Assembly (NCBI GenBank): GCA_001939145.1 | Contig: LSRX01000503.1 | Span: forward strand, 234,935 to 298,934 | Direction of reading: 5' to 3' | From: Symbiodinium microadriaticum | Lineage: Eukaryota; Sar; Dinophyceae; Suessiales; Symbiodiniaceae | DNA length: 64,000 bases | In this document: piece by piece, positions 44,739 through 52,720 of the stretch | How the letters are laid out: every line of letters starts with the position of its first letter | How positions within the stretch are numbered: the first letter of the stretch is position 1 | Translations under genes and position numbers: made by a program | The notes under the pieces: generated by a model | The model's database searches: none | The model's input: the letters and a program-made list of their open reading frames with translations, nothing else | What the model was told of the DNA's origin: nothing

Positions 44739-45635
44739 TTATGAAGAGGCAAGGGAGGCAGGGTAAGCAGCAGTCTTACGTGTCAGAAAAGAGCCATCAG
44801 CAGCCCGTTTCCCGGAGATGGCCGCATGAAAGCCAACGGGATGGGTGCAAAGGGAAGCAATTCGTGACACGGATGCATCGTTGCAGCAAAAGGACCAGGA
44901 CTTGTGCAACGGCATGCCGACCTGACAAGCAGCGACAGTGGCCATGAAAGGAGCCGTGAGACGGCACCAAGCAATAACCTCAGGGTCAAGCCAGAGTAAG
45001 CTGGAGGAGGGGTTTTCCAGCCATATCATTCCGCCACGGCAAGTCACCAGATGCAACAGGTGACGAGTGCGGGAGTGAAGTAGGGCAGAAGTTCTCAGCT
45101 CTTCTGCTTGAGACACCGAGGGTTGGGGAATGCCCGTAGGATGCGAGATAGTGCGCACGGGAGGCGGCCCTCCGGGACGCAGTCTCGCGCGGGAGAATGC
45201 AGCACAAGGAGGGGCCGCGGCAGCCACACCAATCAGACCGGACGAGCACAAACGCTGTAAATTCTGGAAGGTGAGATCGTCCAGAAGGTTGTGAGCCGGA
45301 CCGACTAGTACATCAACCGGTTCCAGGCGAGCAAGGCCTAATTCCGCAACAGCATGGGAAACAGGCGAGGACGCTCCCGCAAACAGATCCAGAAAGAGGC
45401 GCTTGCCAGTCGGAACAGGAGTAGACTCCGTAAGCGATGCGTCACCATCCGCGGTGCGAGAAGACAGAAGGGGCGGAGGAGACTCAGTCGGACGAGGGCG
45501 AGCTGAGACATAGACCGCAGACAGCGGAGCCTGCACCAGAGGCGGAGAAGGTGCAACTGCGGGAGATTCAGGCAGACTGATGCCAGCAGAGTCTAACGGA
45601 GTCAGAGGCGGAGCAACAGCATGATGTGCTGGCAC
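44739..45635 (-). CDS. Cytosine-C5-methyltransferase-like domain ORF of the YR retroelement
   Basis: A 298-codon ORF. After a Pro/Ser-rich N-terminus it has FLDLFAG (residues 81-87, SAM-binding motif I of C5 methyltransferases), AAPPCAAFSRARLRPGG (140-156, like motif IV with the catalytic Cys in PPC) and IWLENPSSSLLW (204-215, at the place of motif VI, but ENP instead of ENV). A KSWSFCCND segment follows. I see no motif VIII QxRxR nor clear IX/X, so the target-recognition half may be missing or divergent, and activity is uncertain. It starts inside the end of gag (34-nt overlap, -1 frame relative to gag), suggesting -1 frameshifting or reinitiation. It shares the frame of the RT downstream. 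DIRS1-type elements carry a DAM-like (adenine) methyltransferase after RT; this one is ahead of RT and of C5 type. Confidence 0.7.
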   Translation of the reverse strand: MPAHHAVAPPLTPLDSAGISLPESPAVAPSPPLVQAPLSAVYVSARPRPTESPPPLLSSRTADGDASLTESTPVPTGKRLFLDLFAGASSPVSHAVAELGLARLEPVDVLVGPAHNLLDDLTFQNLQRLCSSGLIGVAAAAPPCAAFSRARLRPGGPPPVRTISHPTGIPQPSVSQAEELRTSALLHSRTRHLLHLVTCRGGMIWLENPSSSLLWLDPEVIAWCRLTAPFMATVAACQVGMPLHKSWSFCCNDASVSRIASLCTHPVGFHAAISGKRAADGSFLTRKTAAYPASLASS

Positions 45636-46930
45636 GGTTCAGTGGGGCGTCTTGCCATGCTCTCCAAAGCAGTGTGCGGCTGCCCACAGGCCTTACCGTT
45701 GGGAAGGGGAACAGGGCAGCCGTGAAAGAAACGGCAGTCTTCTTTCGTGCATTTCCCAACCGCGAAGCGCATACACGCTTCATTCCCGTTGATGGTACGG
45801 AGCCAGGAGGGGTCGAAACCCTTAGGAGGCGGATTGGCAGATGCCTTGGCTTTGGCTTTACCCTTGGGTTTAGCCTGCTGCTCGCCCTTACCCGCGGGGT
45901 TCGACGGGTCGGACCCAGAGCCGGGGCCATCGCTACCGTAAGTGCGTTTGCGGTCGCCTTTGCCGCCGCCCGAGGGGCCAGGTGGGGGCTTGGGCGGACG
46001 AGGTCTGGCCTGTAACAAGTTCGCCATTTCCCCGCGGCAGAAGGCGATCTCGTTGAGAGAGTCAGAGAGGCTCCAGCCATGGTCGCGGATGAGCTCAGAC
46101 ACAGAGGCCCAAACGGACCGGTCTGCCAGGACAATCTCTTGGAGAGATGGACCCCGAAGGGACGAGTCCATGGGCGGAGTCAGTGCCAGATGCAGGAATC
46201 GATCATTGAATTTTTTGATGGTGGCCAGATGGACGAAGTCCAGCATGGCCAAGGCCGTCGCAAACAGGCTGAGGGAACGGCGCAGGACTGGGTCAGGGGG
46301 TCCCTGCATGTTGAGGCTTATTGATGCAGAGGCGGGTTCAGCATCCGCGTCAAGCAAAGACCGGAGCAGTTGACGGTCATTGCGCGGACGGCGGGCTTCT
46401 TCCCAGCGTGTAGCATCAGATTCTGATGTGCGCAAGCGCCAAGGAACCCACAGAGACTGCTGCGACTCATGGTGGTTCTTCAGAAGGGACAGGAAGTCCA
46501 CAGATGGGGCCAGCTCCGGGGTCAGCAATTCACCGGGATACTTGGCAAGAAAGTTCTTGCGCAAGTGTAGAAGATCCGGGACTGCAATCTTGGTGGAGGA
46601 GGACGACGTAGTCGAAGCCGGAGGCAAGGCAGCAGTGCCCAGCGCCGGCTTAGGTGGAGCTGCAGAAGATGCCTCAAACAGCAGCCTGCGGATGCATGCA
46701 GAGTCAGCAGATACCAGGGCTGCGTCGTCCGTGTCTGCCAGAGACAGCGTGGAGCGCAGAAAAAGGCGGACCTCGTCGGCATCAGACATGTCCGAGACCG
46801 CGAAAGCCAAGGAGCCCAGAGACGCAAAGCCTTTGTTGGAAAGGGCAGTGCGCACAGCTGGGGACGCGGAGAGCTGGTCGAGCAGTGCCACCAGTGCCGC
46901 CGGATCGTCCAACCTGGGTCGGGTAGACAT
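45602..46930 (-). CDS. Gag-like protein with CCCH zinc finger
   Basis: This is the nucleocapsid-type protein of the YR element. I take the start at Met 46930 (MSTRPRLDDPAALVALLDQL), 442 codons; the frame is open further up to 47086 but that part is hydrophobic and unlike Gag. A helical N-terminal half includes DEVRLFLRSTLSLADTD and DLLHLRKNFLAKYPGELL. Then comes a conserved-looking middle (WVPWRLRTSESDATRWEEAR, FVHLATIKKFNDRFLHLAL). After that is a basic Gly/Lys linker, and near the C-terminus CMRFAVGKCTKEDCRFFH, a Cx7Cx4Cx3H finger, instead of the usual retroviral CCHC knuckle. The MTase-RT ORF begins 34 bases before its stop in the -1 frame. Confidence 0.7.
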   Translation of the reverse strand: MSTRPRLDDPAALVALLDQLSASPAVRTALSNKGFASLGSLAFAVSDMSDADEVRLFLRSTLSLADTDDAALVSADSACIRRLLFEASSAAPPKPALGTAALPPASTTSSSSTKIAVPDLLHLRKNFLAKYPGELLTPELAPSVDFLSLLKNHHESQQSLWVPWRLRTSESDATRWEEARRPRNDRQLLRSLLDADAEPASASISLNMQGPPDPVLRRSLSLFATALAMLDFVHLATIKKFNDRFLHLALTPPMDSSLRGPSLQEIVLADRSVWASVSELIRDHGWSLSDSLNEIAFCRGEMANLLQARPRPPKPPPGPSGGGKGDRKRTYGSDGPGSGSDPSNPAGKGEQQAKPKGKAKAKASANPPPKGFDPSWLRTINGNEACMRFAVGKCTKEDCRFFHGCPVPLPNGKACGQPHTALESMARRPTEPCQHIMLLLRL

Positions 46931-47101
46931 GCCGGGCGGGCAAAGGGTGGAGAAAGTGAAGAAGCTCGAACCAGGCTGGAAATTAAAATGGCTGCGGAGA
47001 AATGCAGGCAGGCACAAGCAAAAAAAGGCGGCAGAAAAGCAGGACACTCGAACAGCAGAGTGAGATGCAGCGCGTTTTCCAAGCAAAGCGCCACCGGCAG
47101 G

Positions 47102-47651
47102 CTAGTGGCAAGCTAGCGGTGACGGTGGCAGCGGCGGCAGACATGGAGCGTCGGGCGGGGGCCCGGGAGGCGACGCCAGCACCACATGGGCTTGCCCAAC
47201 CTGGCGATGCTCCATTGCGTGCAAAATGGTCAAAAGGCGCTGGCGGATGTCCGGAGCCAAGAGGGACAACCCATCCAAAAGTTGACCGTCGGAGGCTCCC
47301 GGACGGACCAGCACAGACGGCATGGGAATCGCCGGGGCCGAACTGGCATAGCCAGACCACTGGTTGCCGGAACCGGAGTAGTGAGGCTGATAGAGGTCCC
47401 CCGGGGGAGCCCACCCCGTAAGTAGAGGAGCCGGACCCGGAGTCCGGACCGACCGCCGGTGTCATGGTGTCCGTCGGCATTGCGGCCGACGTGTCCCAAA
47501 CGCCGCACGGAGACGGCAGGGTGTCCGACATTGCGGACCCAGGGACAGAGGGGGCTGCGTCAGCGGTTGTATCCGCCGCAGCCAAAGCCGCTTCCTCCTC
47601 TTCGGAAAGGAAGAAGTTAGCAGGCAGGGTGTCGTGCGCCTGATCAGCCAT
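47102..47651 (-). CDS. Acidic-start ORF before gag, frameshifted
   Basis: It begins MADQAHDTLPANFFLSEEEE (Met 47651), with an Ala/Asp-rich continuation to GVGSPGG near 47410. There the coding-like reading changes frame to YQPHYSGSGNQWSGYASSAP, then VLVRPGASDGQLLDGLSLLA and PDIRQRLLTILHAMEHRQVG, stopping at 47102. The change falls at a CCCCC-GGGGG stretch (47398-47407), so a one-base error or mutation is likely. It ends 172 bases before the gag start. It may be an N-terminal Gag-related or accessory protein; no family is recognised. Confidence 0.5.
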
Positions 47652-48239
47652 GGCCGTGGGCAGAACAAGAGCAGAAACCTACCTAACGCACGAGGAAAAA
47701 CGGCTGCGGCAGGCGACGGGAAAGAGAAACCCGTGCAGAGGCAGCCCGGTGCAGCAGAAAGGTCAAAGTGATGCACTTTTTTACGCACTAGGCTGCCCAG
47801 CGAGAAAAGCAGCTAGTGCGGGTGCAGTGGATGGCATCTTCCGGAGCTTCCAGACAAAAACTGTCTGGGTCCAGTTGGTGCGTGCGCGCACCGCATAGAG
47901 GACGGAGCCAGACAGTCGCCCCGTCCACAAGGAAGGACTTGGAGCGGGGAGCCGAGGGCTCTGTTCGCATGGCCACATGAAGCAACAGAGGCAGAAGGAG
48001 GCGGAGACACCGCTTTTGGGGTCGGAATCATGGCCGGCTCATCCGGAACAGTCGCTTCCTCTGCCGAGGAATCCGAAGACTCCGATGAGAGGGACTCCAA
48101 GGCGTCTTCCGATCCCGCCGCTGCCGCAGTCGCCAGAGAATCGGGAGGTGATGCCGAGGGGGCAAGAGGCAGGCAGGGACGGCAAGGTAGCGCCTCGGGG
48201 AGGCAGTCAGAGGACAGGGGCCCCAGCTCTGGTAGTGAG

Positions 48240-50174
48240 CTAGCAGCTAGATGACGGCAACACGACCGGAAAATCCGGCAGGGGCTCAGAGAGGCCACGA
48301 GCCATGGGCTGTAGTGGTCGGAAGCCAGAACGAACGGCATCAACCACCAGACGCTGCAGGCGCAGCATAGGCAAAATGTCATCACGACTGTAAAGAGAAA
48401 CAGAGCGGTCAGAACCAGACTGACGATGGTGCCCCTGGATGCGCCGCAGGTCAGAGTCCACGTGCAGCTGGCGGGCCCAGGACAGCACGGTGCACTTGAG
48501 GGAGTGGGCCGCGACCAGTCCAAAGGCGGCTGGTGCAGGATCTTGGCTAAAAAGGCGCCAATGCCTGAGGAGCAGGCCACGGAGCCACAGGACCATGCGT
48601 TCTCGCTTCAAGGGTGCGGAAATGATGGGGCGAGTCTCCGAGCCAGACAGGGCTGCCGGCAGAAAATCCAAGTGGCGATGGGATTAATCGCGAGCGTGTC
48701 GGCCACAGACTGGCGCAAGACGCTAAGGAAGCGAAGTGACCAACATTGGGACGTGGTGCCGGACAGCCCGGCTGCTAAGACCCCAAAAGGCATGCCGCGT
48801 TTGGTCGTCTTGGTACGGAGGCAGATGCCCACAAGCGCATGCGACTGCGGCTGGTAATGCAGACGAGAGGGCGGGCACCAAAGTGCATCCCCCCAGCGCA
48901 AGGAGCCCCAGATACAGAGCAGGAGGTAACCCAGCCGAAGAACCTCCGCAGGGGAGGACAGCGGGTCCAGAACGGACTTTTCCAAGCGCAGGACGAAGCT
49001 CAGACTCAGAGGCAGACTTTCCCGGTGTTCCTGCGGGTTGGAAGCCACCGCAAAAGCCTGACAGATGGGGGTGCAGAGGCAGACCTTTAGCTTAGGGAGC
49101 CCGGCGGTTTTTCCTAACCACGCTGGGGCACGGAGTTGCATCGTAGCCAGACCCTGTCGACTGGATTGTGAATTGAGCCAGTCCGGAAGCAGACCCGGAG
49201 GGGGGTCGTGAGGCGACGCGTCCGCCAGTCTGCAAAAAGATGACCAGTTGAGCCAGGCATCAAAGTAACGCAAGAGCGTAGAGGGTGCAAATTTCCTGGC
49301 AGCGCGGTCCAACAGGAAATCACGGTTTTGGGAGGCACAGGCTTCTGAGTAAAGCGCAGACGCCGCGCCGAGTTCAGACAAGAACTCCCGCCAACGGACC
49401 AGCAAGGTGGAGTACTGTTGATCCGTTTGGGAGGCGGAAGACTCAGAAGATGGACCACTGGCAAGATGCATGGACTGAGTGGCAGAGGCCGTGAGATTGA
49501 GCTCCAGCGGCGCAGCCGGGGACATAGGCAGGGAGACGCAAGTCGGGCTAGGAGCCAGAGATATGACCGGGACCGGCTTAAATTTCCTGTAAGCCGGGGG
49601 GGCCGGTGCAGGCATGTCCACACGCGGAGCCGGACGAAAGGAAGAGTGGGGAGGGGGGGGAGGGACAGCTTTGTTGGCCAGCGGGGCCAAAACCCCGAGG
49701 GCGGTAGGCAGCAGAAAGGGTGCCGTCCTGCCAGCGGGAGCGGGGAGCAAACACCAATGCGGACACGGACCCTGGGCAGGAGACGGGGGGCACAATGGAC
49801 CAGGAGGCCAGTGATGTGCCCGGAGATGGGCCAGGTGACCGAGCCACTGCTGACCGCACTGAGGGAGAAGAAGGGTGCAGCAAGCATGGCCTTGCAACAG
49901 AATTAGACGGGCTCGGAGGCGGAGAGGCCGACGATGCCGGCTGAAAATCCCCTGTCAGAGGGGGCTGTGCAGGAGGAGACGAAGCATGGTTCTCCAAATC
50001 CACAACAAATGGCAGGGTGTCCGCTAGGGCCGCTAGGGATTGTGGCACCGACGGAGGCGGAGCCAGAGAATCGGGCATGTCGTTTGGGGCCGAAGCTGTG
50101 CCCGACGGAGGCAGCGAAGGGACCACGCCCTCTTCGGAGGGCGCCACAATCGCCACCAGGTCCTGCAGCAACAT
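48240..50174 (-). CDS. Tyrosine recombinase (integrase) of the YR retroelement, two frameshifts
   Basis: This enzyme would insert the circular DNA form. The Pro-rich N-terminus (from Met 50174) runs to a G8 run at 49653-49660, where the frame shifts. The core follows: QQYSTLLVRWREFLSELGA, APSTLLRYFDAWLNWSSFC and LGYLLLCIWGSLRWGDALW with catalytic Arg at codon 48898-48896, then LRTKTTKRG (beta-hairpin Lys). After TLAINPIAT (about 48680) the frame shifts back: DFLPAALSGSETRPIISAPL, AAHSLKCTVLSW (HxxK in place of HxxR, His about 48506), QGHHRQSGSD (second His) and VSLYSRDD with the nucleophilic Tyr at 48392-48390. First and last segments share one frame, so the two indels compensate. A Cys/His-containing tail may continue in other frames to about 47800. 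All catalytic positions are present. Confidence 0.75.
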
Positions 50175-50505
50175 AACAAAACATGTGAAAATGCAAACGG
50201 CAAAAGCAAGAAAAGAGTGTCTGCAAGGACGCAGAGCAGTCTTTTATCACAACCGCGAGGCGGTCGGTGTTTGCTGCCGTGCCAGAATCAGCAGCGGGCA
50301 GGCAGACAACTTTAAAAAGCGGCAAAAAGACTGCCGCCGGGGACAGACCGGTGCCGCGAGACCTTCCTGAAAGCCGGGAGCGGTCCGGGCACGGTTGATC
50401 ACCCGACGGGAACCGAGCCCTGAACTGCTGCGTGGGAGAAAAAAACAACGGTGCAGTAAGAACAGACCTTAAACAGAACAGCAGCAGGACAGGGGCGGTT
50501 ACGGA

Positions 50506-51738
50506 TCAGCGCCCCGTAAGGCAATTATGGCAGACATGCTGCGTGTGGCCGGCTCTTTCGCCGGCCATGATCGGACGCAGACAAAGTCCCAGACACCTGT
50601 TACCTTGGGTGCGGGACAGGAGACGGGAGCACGAATGCGTGCAGAACCCGCGGAGACGGAGGTGAGACAACGGTGCCGCGGGCTCCTGGCGCTCAAGCCA
50701 GCGCGGGTGTTCTCCGGGGCTGAGGCAGAACAGATCCGGGAACGGCCACCACTCCGGTCTGTGGATAGTACCGGGAGTGGTGGAGAGCCGGACGTCAATG
50801 CACCAGCCTTTTCTGGAGCTCCAGGGCGGATTGCGGAGCAACGGAGGCAGGTTCGGACGAACATCGATCCAGGAATACTGGTTCGGAGCCAGATGTCCCG
50901 GATCAAGTTGTCCGTACCACGCAGCTTCCCAAAGCGAGTCGTCATCCGAGTCGTCGGGCACGACTTCGGGGGCGGTTCGGGGAACCGGATCCGGTTGACG
51001 CGCTTTGGGGCGGGTGGTCTCGCTCGGAGCGGACACAGGACCGGGATCATCAGAGGAACCCGGCTGTCCCGGCTCCGGAGCGGCGCCAGACGATGCAGCA
51101 CCATTGCCTGTTCCCGGATACGGGATAGGACAGGTCTTCGGAGTAGCCACCGGCTGTGCATTGTCGTTGTCCGGTGGCGGGGTGGGTGCTGCATCGGAAA
51201 TCTCCGCCTTGACCTCCACCGTCGCCTTGGCCGGAGACGGAGCCATCGCCTTAGGTGGCGGTTCCTTGGTCACAGGGTGAGCACGGAGGACCAGCTGACC
51301 AGGCGGAGGGTTCCGGATCGGATGCCCGGAGACGGCCGCGGTACCAGCACCATCATACCAGCTAAGCCGGCCGAGGGCGGTAGCGGACGCTTCCATGCAG
51401 AGGCGGATCAGGTCGGACGACGGCAATGATGCCAGTGCCGACTGACGTGCCTCCTGAGGGCGGTCCAAGAAGGACAAAATAGCTGCCCAGGCATCCGGAG
51501 GCGGAGAGCTGGCTCCGGAACCGGACTCGCCCTCGGCAGGGGCAGCGGCGGAGACAGGAGGCATTTCCTCATCCGCGTGCGGAGAGGACGGCGCAGGAGC
51601 CGATTCTTCCATGGCAGCCTCCGTAGTCTCATCGGAAGACGGAGACAGCACCGGTGCCGGCAGTGCCGGAGCCGGAGCTGAAACCGGTTCGCCAGCGGCC
51701 TGCGGGGCGGTGTTCGGAGCATCCGCCTTGCCAGTCAT
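50506..51738 (-). CDS. Unknown 5' ORF of the YR retroelement
   Basis: This is the first ORF after A1. I prefer Met 51738 (MTGKADAPNTAPQAAGEPVS) to the upstream start at 51774, because the protein-like Ala/Pro composition begins there; about 410 codons. Mostly Pro/Ala/Ser-rich with an acidic patch (VPDDSDDDSLWEAAWYGQLD). It is followed by an aromatic-rich block (NQYSWIDVRPNLPPLLRNPP, TPGTIHRPEWWPFPDLFCLS) and a Cys/His-rich tail (FCTHSC, CLGLC, HTQHVCHNC) that could bind zinc. No known Gag, protease or envelope motif. It may be a nucleic-acid-binding accessory protein; function unknown. Confidence 0.5.
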   Translation of the reverse strand: MTGKADAPNTAPQAAGEPVSAPAPALPAPVLSPSSDETTEAAMEESAPAPSSPHADEEMPPVSAAAPAEGESGSGASSPPPDAWAAILSFLDRPQEARQSALASLPSSDLIRLCMEASATALGRLSWYDGAGTAAVSGHPIRNPPPGQLVLRAHPVTKEPPPKAMAPSPAKATVEVKAEISDAAPTPPPDNDNAQPVATPKTCPIPYPGTGNGAASSGAAPEPGQPGSSDDPGPVSAPSETTRPKARQPDPVPRTAPEVVPDDSDDDSLWEAAWYGQLDPGHLAPNQYSWIDVRPNLPPLLRNPPWSSRKGWCIDVRLSTTPGTIHRPEWWPFPDLFCLSPGEHPRWLERQEPAAPLSHLRLRGFCTHSCSRLLSRTQGNRCLGLCLRPIMAGERAGHTQHVCHNCLTGR

Positions 51739-51924
51739 GATGTAAATGCAAACGGCAAAGTGCGCGGGTAGCATCTACAGGCGTCAGAGCAGAGCGGCTG
51801 CAGAAAGAACCGAAACGCTCAAGTGCAGGCGCAAAGGAAGCGTGCAGAAGCAGTAACTTGAAGAGGAAGAGCTTCGAGTCCGACGACCTAAGCGCGGGAA
51901 CAGGAAGCAGGCATAGCCGACGGG

Positions 51925-52232
51925 TCAAAATGAGCACCGAACGGGCAGAGCGTGAAGTAGACGAAGTCCGGGATGTCCCAGAGCTTCGTCTGCGGTGTCG
52001 CCGTCGCCGACCTGGTCGGGCAACGGGCAAGCACCAAAAGACAGAGACAGGGCATGTAGCGCCGTGCCTCGGGGCATGAAGACAAAAAGCTGCGGGCCAG
52101 AACAGCCTAAAGAAACTTCCAGCTTCGGTACCGGTTCCAGAACGGAACCGGAACCGTCTGAGCCCGCAGCTGCGGTGTCAGACGCGGTTCCGTTGCGAGC
52201 TGGCCAAACAAACCCGATCAAAGCTCGGAATC
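51925..52232 (-). repeat. Split direct repeat A1 (5' end of the element)
   Basis: A 308-bp sequence repeated in direct orientation at 41880-42187. By eye the only difference is A at 51940 against G at 41895. It abuts TA-rich microsatellite at 52233. It is expected to carry the promoter, but I recognise no motif. Confidence 0.9.
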
Positions 52233-52235
52233 ATA

Positions 52236-52261
52236 ATGTGTATATATATATATATACATAT

Positions 52262-52292
<31 letters not shown>

Positions 52293-52316
52293 TCTATATA
52301 TATATATATATATATC
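52236..52316. repeat. (TA)n microsatellite flanking the 5' end of the retroelement
   Basis: TATATA/TATACATA repeats start within a few bases of the end of A1. The other flank is (TATG)n, so the element probably landed in a pre-existing TA-rich microsatellite. Confidence 0.95.
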
Positions 52317-52368
52317 GTTTGATTGTCATATCTCTAGACTCTAGCAAGCAGCCTGCATTCTACTAAGA

Positions 52369-52720
52369 TCAGTGGGCGGGTTGCAGCGTGAGTGCACTGA
52401 TCTTGTCGTCCAAGGCTACCCACTGGGAGCCGGTGGGTTGGATCACCACTTTGGCCTCTGCATCTCCTGAGATGTCCATGGACCACAGGACAGCATCTCT
52501 CCGCCCAGCTACGAATATACTGCCATGGCTGTTGCGTGAGACTGCTGATCGACTGATAGACAGACCAAAACAATCATGGCCCATCATAGACGGCCAACAG
52601 CATAATAAGTGGGTCCCAGGCTCGGGCGCCAATGCACAGGACCTCCAGCTGTCCGCCCCACAAGCTCACCACGCGAAGCTTTTCCGAACCCGAATCTGCC
52701 GCTGACGAGCTCTCATCAGG
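52369..52720 (-). other. Minus-strand exon-like segments just upstream of the retroelement
   Basis: About 52680-52560 reads LRVVSLWGGQLEVLCIGARA followed by WDPLIMLLAVYDG. About 52560-52369 reads SISRSAVSRNSHGSIFVAGR, RDAVLWSMDISGDAEAKVVI and QWVALDDKISALTLQPA. The repeated pattern of short strands and W/D turns suggests beta-propeller-like sequence. It could be the 3' part of the chorein-like gene to the right or a separate gene. The retroelement starts 137 bases downstream. Confidence 0.4.

Larger units (their letters stand above)
41835..52232 (-). mobile_element. Tyrosine-recombinase (DIRS/PAT/Ngaro-like) retroelement with split direct repeats, 10.4 kb
   Basis: The ends have the A1-ORFs-B1-A2-B2 arrangement of PAT/Ngaro elements when read on the minus strand. 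A1 is 52232-51925, B1 42229-42188, A2 42187-41880, B2 41876-41835. Between them, in transcription order, are an unknown ORF (51738-50506), a tyrosine recombinase ORF (50174-48240, frameshifted), an acidic-start ORF (47651-47102, frameshifted), Gag with a CCCH finger (46930-45602), a C5-methyltransferase-like domain (45635-44739) and RT-RNase H (to 42405). No DDE integrase or aspartic protease motif was seen, which fits the YR class. It would transpose through a circular DNA intermediate inserted by the recombinase, and so make no target-site duplication. A copies differ at one base in 308, indicating a young insertion, yet ORFs are broken. The flanks are TA-rich microsatellites on both sides. 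Confidence 0.8.

Noticed and set aside
46380..47063. Plus-strand frames within the retroelement (also 44203-44766 and 50527-51429)
   Set aside because: Mirror frames of the minus-strand Gag, Pol and ORF1; composition is Arg/Gly/Ser-rich with no motif.
47813..48580. 255-codon minus-strand frame with hydrophobic start
   Set aside because: Its first half is a shadow of the recombinase C-terminus in another frame; only the acidic second half may be a recombinase tail, noted there.
41880..52232. The 308-bp repeats as LTRs of a gypsy/copia element
   Set aside because: Extra 42-bp repeats bracket only one copy, there are no TG..CA ends, and the element encodes a tyrosine recombinase rather than a DDE integrase.
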